Assembly (NCBI GenBank): GCA_002938045.1
Contig: PTLJ01000079.1
Location: 1 to 7,088 of the forward strand
Direction: 5' to 3'
DNA length: 7,088 nucleotides
Origin: Alphaproteobacteria bacterium MarineAlpha3_Bin4
Lineage (GTDB): Bacteria > Pseudomonadota > Alphaproteobacteria > Rhodospirillales > Casp-alpha2
Both the position numbers and the translations under genes were made by a program. Shown here piece by piece: positions 5,218-7,088 of this stretch. The first letter of the stretch is position 1. Each line of letters opens with the position of its first letter. The notes beneath the pieces were generated by a model. That model did no database searches and was not told the origin of the DNA. It saw only the letters and a program-made list of their open reading frames with translations.

Positions 5218-7088
5218 ATGGCACCCAAACAAATGCTTATCGACGCCACGCAGCCGGAAGAGACTCGGGTCGTGATCGTCGATGGAACCCGTCTGGAAAA
5301 TTTCGACGTCGAAGTTGAATCCAGAAGGCCACTCAAGGGCAACATCTATCTCGCTAAGGTCACCAGGGTCGAACCGTCCCTGCAGGCGGCGTTCGTCGAC
5401 TACGGCGGTAATCGTCACGGGTTCCTAGCGTTTAACGAGATTCACCCCGATTACTATCAGATTCCCGTCGCCGACCGTGAAGCTATCCTGGCCAAGGATG
5501 CCGCCGACGGCTCAGCGGCCGCGGCCGCTGAAGCGACCAATTACGACACCGCCGAGGAGGGCGGCGTCGAAACCTTGGGCGGCGACGACAGCGAGGAGGT
5601 CGCAGCCCGCCGACCCGCTAAAATCCAACGCAATTACAAGATTCAGGAAGTTATTAAGCGCCGCCAGATTCTGCTTGTTCAGGTCGTGAAGGAGGAGCGC
5701 CGCACCAAGGGCGCCGCCTTGACGACCTATCTATCGCTGGCCGGGCGCTATTGCGTATTGATGCCAAACACCGCTCGCGGCGGCGGCATATCGCGCAAGA
5801 TTGCCAACGTAGCCGAGCGCAAAAGCCTAAAGGCTATTCTCAATGATTTCGGCATCCCCGACGGCATGGCGGTAATCGTCCGCACCGCTGGGTCGAAGCG
5901 ATCGAAAGTCGAGATCAAACGCGACTACGATTACCTGATCCGACTGTGGACCAACGTCCGCGACTTGACCATCGAATCGATTGCGCCGTGCCTGGTTCAC
6001 GAGGAAGGTAACCTGATCAGGCGCTCGATCCGCGATCTTTACACCAAGGACATCGAAAAGATTATCATCGATGGCGAAAACGGCTATCGCACCGCCAAAG
6101 ATTTTATGAAGCTATTGATCCCAAGCCATGCTAAGCGGGTCCAGCGTCATAAAGGCGACGGCGTTTCGCTGATTAACGAATACCAGGTGGAGTGCCAACT
6201 CGACGCCATTCATTCGCCTGAAGTACAGCTAAAATCGGGTGGATATATCGTCATCAATCCGACCGAAGCACTCGTCTCCATCGACGTCAACTCGGGGCGT
6301 GCCACGCGCGAACGCAATATCGAGGAAACGGCCCTCAAGACAAACCTGGAGGCGGCGACCGAAATTGCGCGCCAGCTGCGGCTGCGGGATCTGTCGGGCC
6401 TAATCGTGATTGATTTCATTGACATGGAGGTCAACCGTAACCAAGGCAAGGTCGAACGACAACTGAAGGATGCCATGCGATCGGACCGGGCGAGAATCCA
6501 AATCGGGCGAATCAGCCCGTTCGGGCTTCTGGAACTGTCACGTCAGCGTTTGCGTCCGAGCTTGATCGAGACCAGCTCGGAGCCGTGCCCGAACTGTGCA
6601 GGATCCGGGGTTAGGCGTTCGACCGAGTCAACCGCGCTTCATATGCTCCGGATCATCGAGGGTGAGGCCTCTCAGCAATGTGTCGACTCAGTGACTTTCT
6701 TCATTCCGACGGACGTGGCCCTGTATCTGTTTAACCACAAGCGTTCAGTGATGGCGGAAATTGAGCAGCGTTGCAAGATTTCCATCTTCCTTCAGAACGA
6801 CGATTCATTAATCCCGCCGGATCACCGGATAGAATTGGGAGATGACGAAGGCAAGCCGCAAGCCCACAATACTAAGCGCGCAACGAACGTGGCCGTCGGC
6901 GACGAGGACGGCGGCAAGCGCCGGCGGTCCCGGCAGCGGCGATCGGATAAAACGAAGATTGGAGAGAAGGAAGTCGCTGAAGCGGCGGCCTATGAGTTCG
7001 CCGATGCCCAAGGCGCCGGCAGCGGCGACAAGACGAATGCCGATAGCGAAGTGGCAGCAAAGGCCGAGACCATCGCAGGGGGAGGTAA
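5218..7088 (+). CDS. rne: Ribonuclease E, catalytic half (3' end beyond window)
   Basis: The essential endoribonuclease that starts mRNA decay, matures rRNA and tRNA, and scaffolds the degradosome. The first 623 codons are present with no stop. The S1 domain begins at about residue 38 (LKGNIYLAKVTRVEPSL) and carries RNA-contact Phe59 and Phe69 (E. coli F57, F67). After an insertion (about 87-137) alignment resumes at KEERRTKGAALTTY. Arg222-Thr223 in VRTAG matches the 5'-monophosphate sensor (R169, T170). Catalytic Asp356 (SIDVNSGR) and Asp399 (VIDFIDM) match D303 and D346. The zinc-link CPNC (Cys457, Cys460) matches C404 and C407. These sites share a constant offset, so the core is intact. 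Residues 567-575 (KRRRSRQRR) form an arginine-rich RNA-binding patch, followed by Ala/Gly/Glu-rich sequence that begins the disordered scaffold. The gene is divergent from amiC behind a long leader that may carry autoregulation. Confidence 0.97.
   Translation, partial: MAPKQMLIDATQPEETRVVIVDGTRLENFDVEVESRRPLKGNIYLAKVTRVEPSLQAAFVDYGGNRHGFLAFNEIHPDYYQIPVADREAILAKDAADGSAAAAAEATNYDTAEEGGVETLGGDDSEEVAARRPAKIQRNYKIQEVIKRRQILLVQVVKEERRTKGAALTTYLSLAGRYCVLMPNTARGGGISRKIANVAERKSLKAILNDFGIPDGMAVIVRTAGSKRSKVEIKRDYDYLIRLWTNVRDLTIESIAPCLVHEEGNLIRRSIRDLYTKDIEKIIIDGENGYRTAKDFMKLLIPSHAKRVQRHKGDGVSLINEYQVECQLDAIHSPEVQLKSGGYIVINPTEALVSIDVNSGRATRERNIEETALKTNLEAATEIARQLRLRDLSGLIVIDFIDMEVNRNQGKVERQLKDAMRSDRARIQIGRISPFGLLELSRQRLRPSLIETSSEPCPNCAGSGVRRSTESTALHMLRIIEGEASQQCVDSVTFFIPTDVALYLFNHKRSVMAEIEQRCKISIFLQNDDSLIPPDHRIELGDDEGKPQAHNTKRATNVAVGDEDGGKRRRSRQRRSDKTKIGEKEVAEAAAYEFADAQGAGSGDKTNADSEVAAKAETIAGGG

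Overview
This GC-rich window carries a conserved housekeeping locus of an alphaproteobacterium. Evidence for that group is the gene order rne (divergent) / amiC / mrcA / prfB, the long acidic insertion inside the S1 domain of RNase E, and the PBP1A architecture. A Rhodospirillales-like lineage is a reasonable guess, but the order cannot be fixed from sequence alone. I see no mobile element, tRNA, rRNA or CRISPR array.

Layout. Four genes lie on the minus strand and read leftward from about 4727: an AMIN-domain N-acetylmuramoyl-L-alanine amidase (amiC, 3417-4727), a bifunctional class A penicillin-binding protein 1A (mrcA, 885-3329), a small PilZ-domain protein (228-602, GTG start), and the first 145 bases of peptide chain release factor 2 (prfB), which runs off the left edge. 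The prfB fragment holds an intact programmed +1 frameshift site: an internal Shine-Dalgarno, then CTT TGA C. RNase E (rne, from 5218) lies on the plus strand and runs off the right edge. The 490-base gap between the divergent amiC and rne starts holds a good candidate sigma-70 promoter for amiC, a weaker one for rne, and what looks like a long structured rne leader. A 282-base gap between mrcA and pilZ holds no convincing gene but several inverted repeats.

How the genes fit together. AmiC (septal peptidoglycan cleavage) and PBP1A (glycan polymerisation and cross-linking) form a cell-wall pair, probably cotranscribed from the amiC promoter. PilZ proteins usually bind cyclic di-GMP, so the one between mrcA and prfB may link second-messenger signalling to this cluster; that is inference. 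prfB and rne act in translation termination and RNA turnover, and both are classic self-regulated genes: prfB by frameshifting, rne through its 5' leader in E. coli.

Most of the window is ordinary core genome. The points most worth a second look are the prfB recoding site, the PilZ gene in the mrcA-prfB interval, the RNase E S1 insertion, the rne leader with an overlapping upstream ORF, and the hairpin cluster after mrcA.
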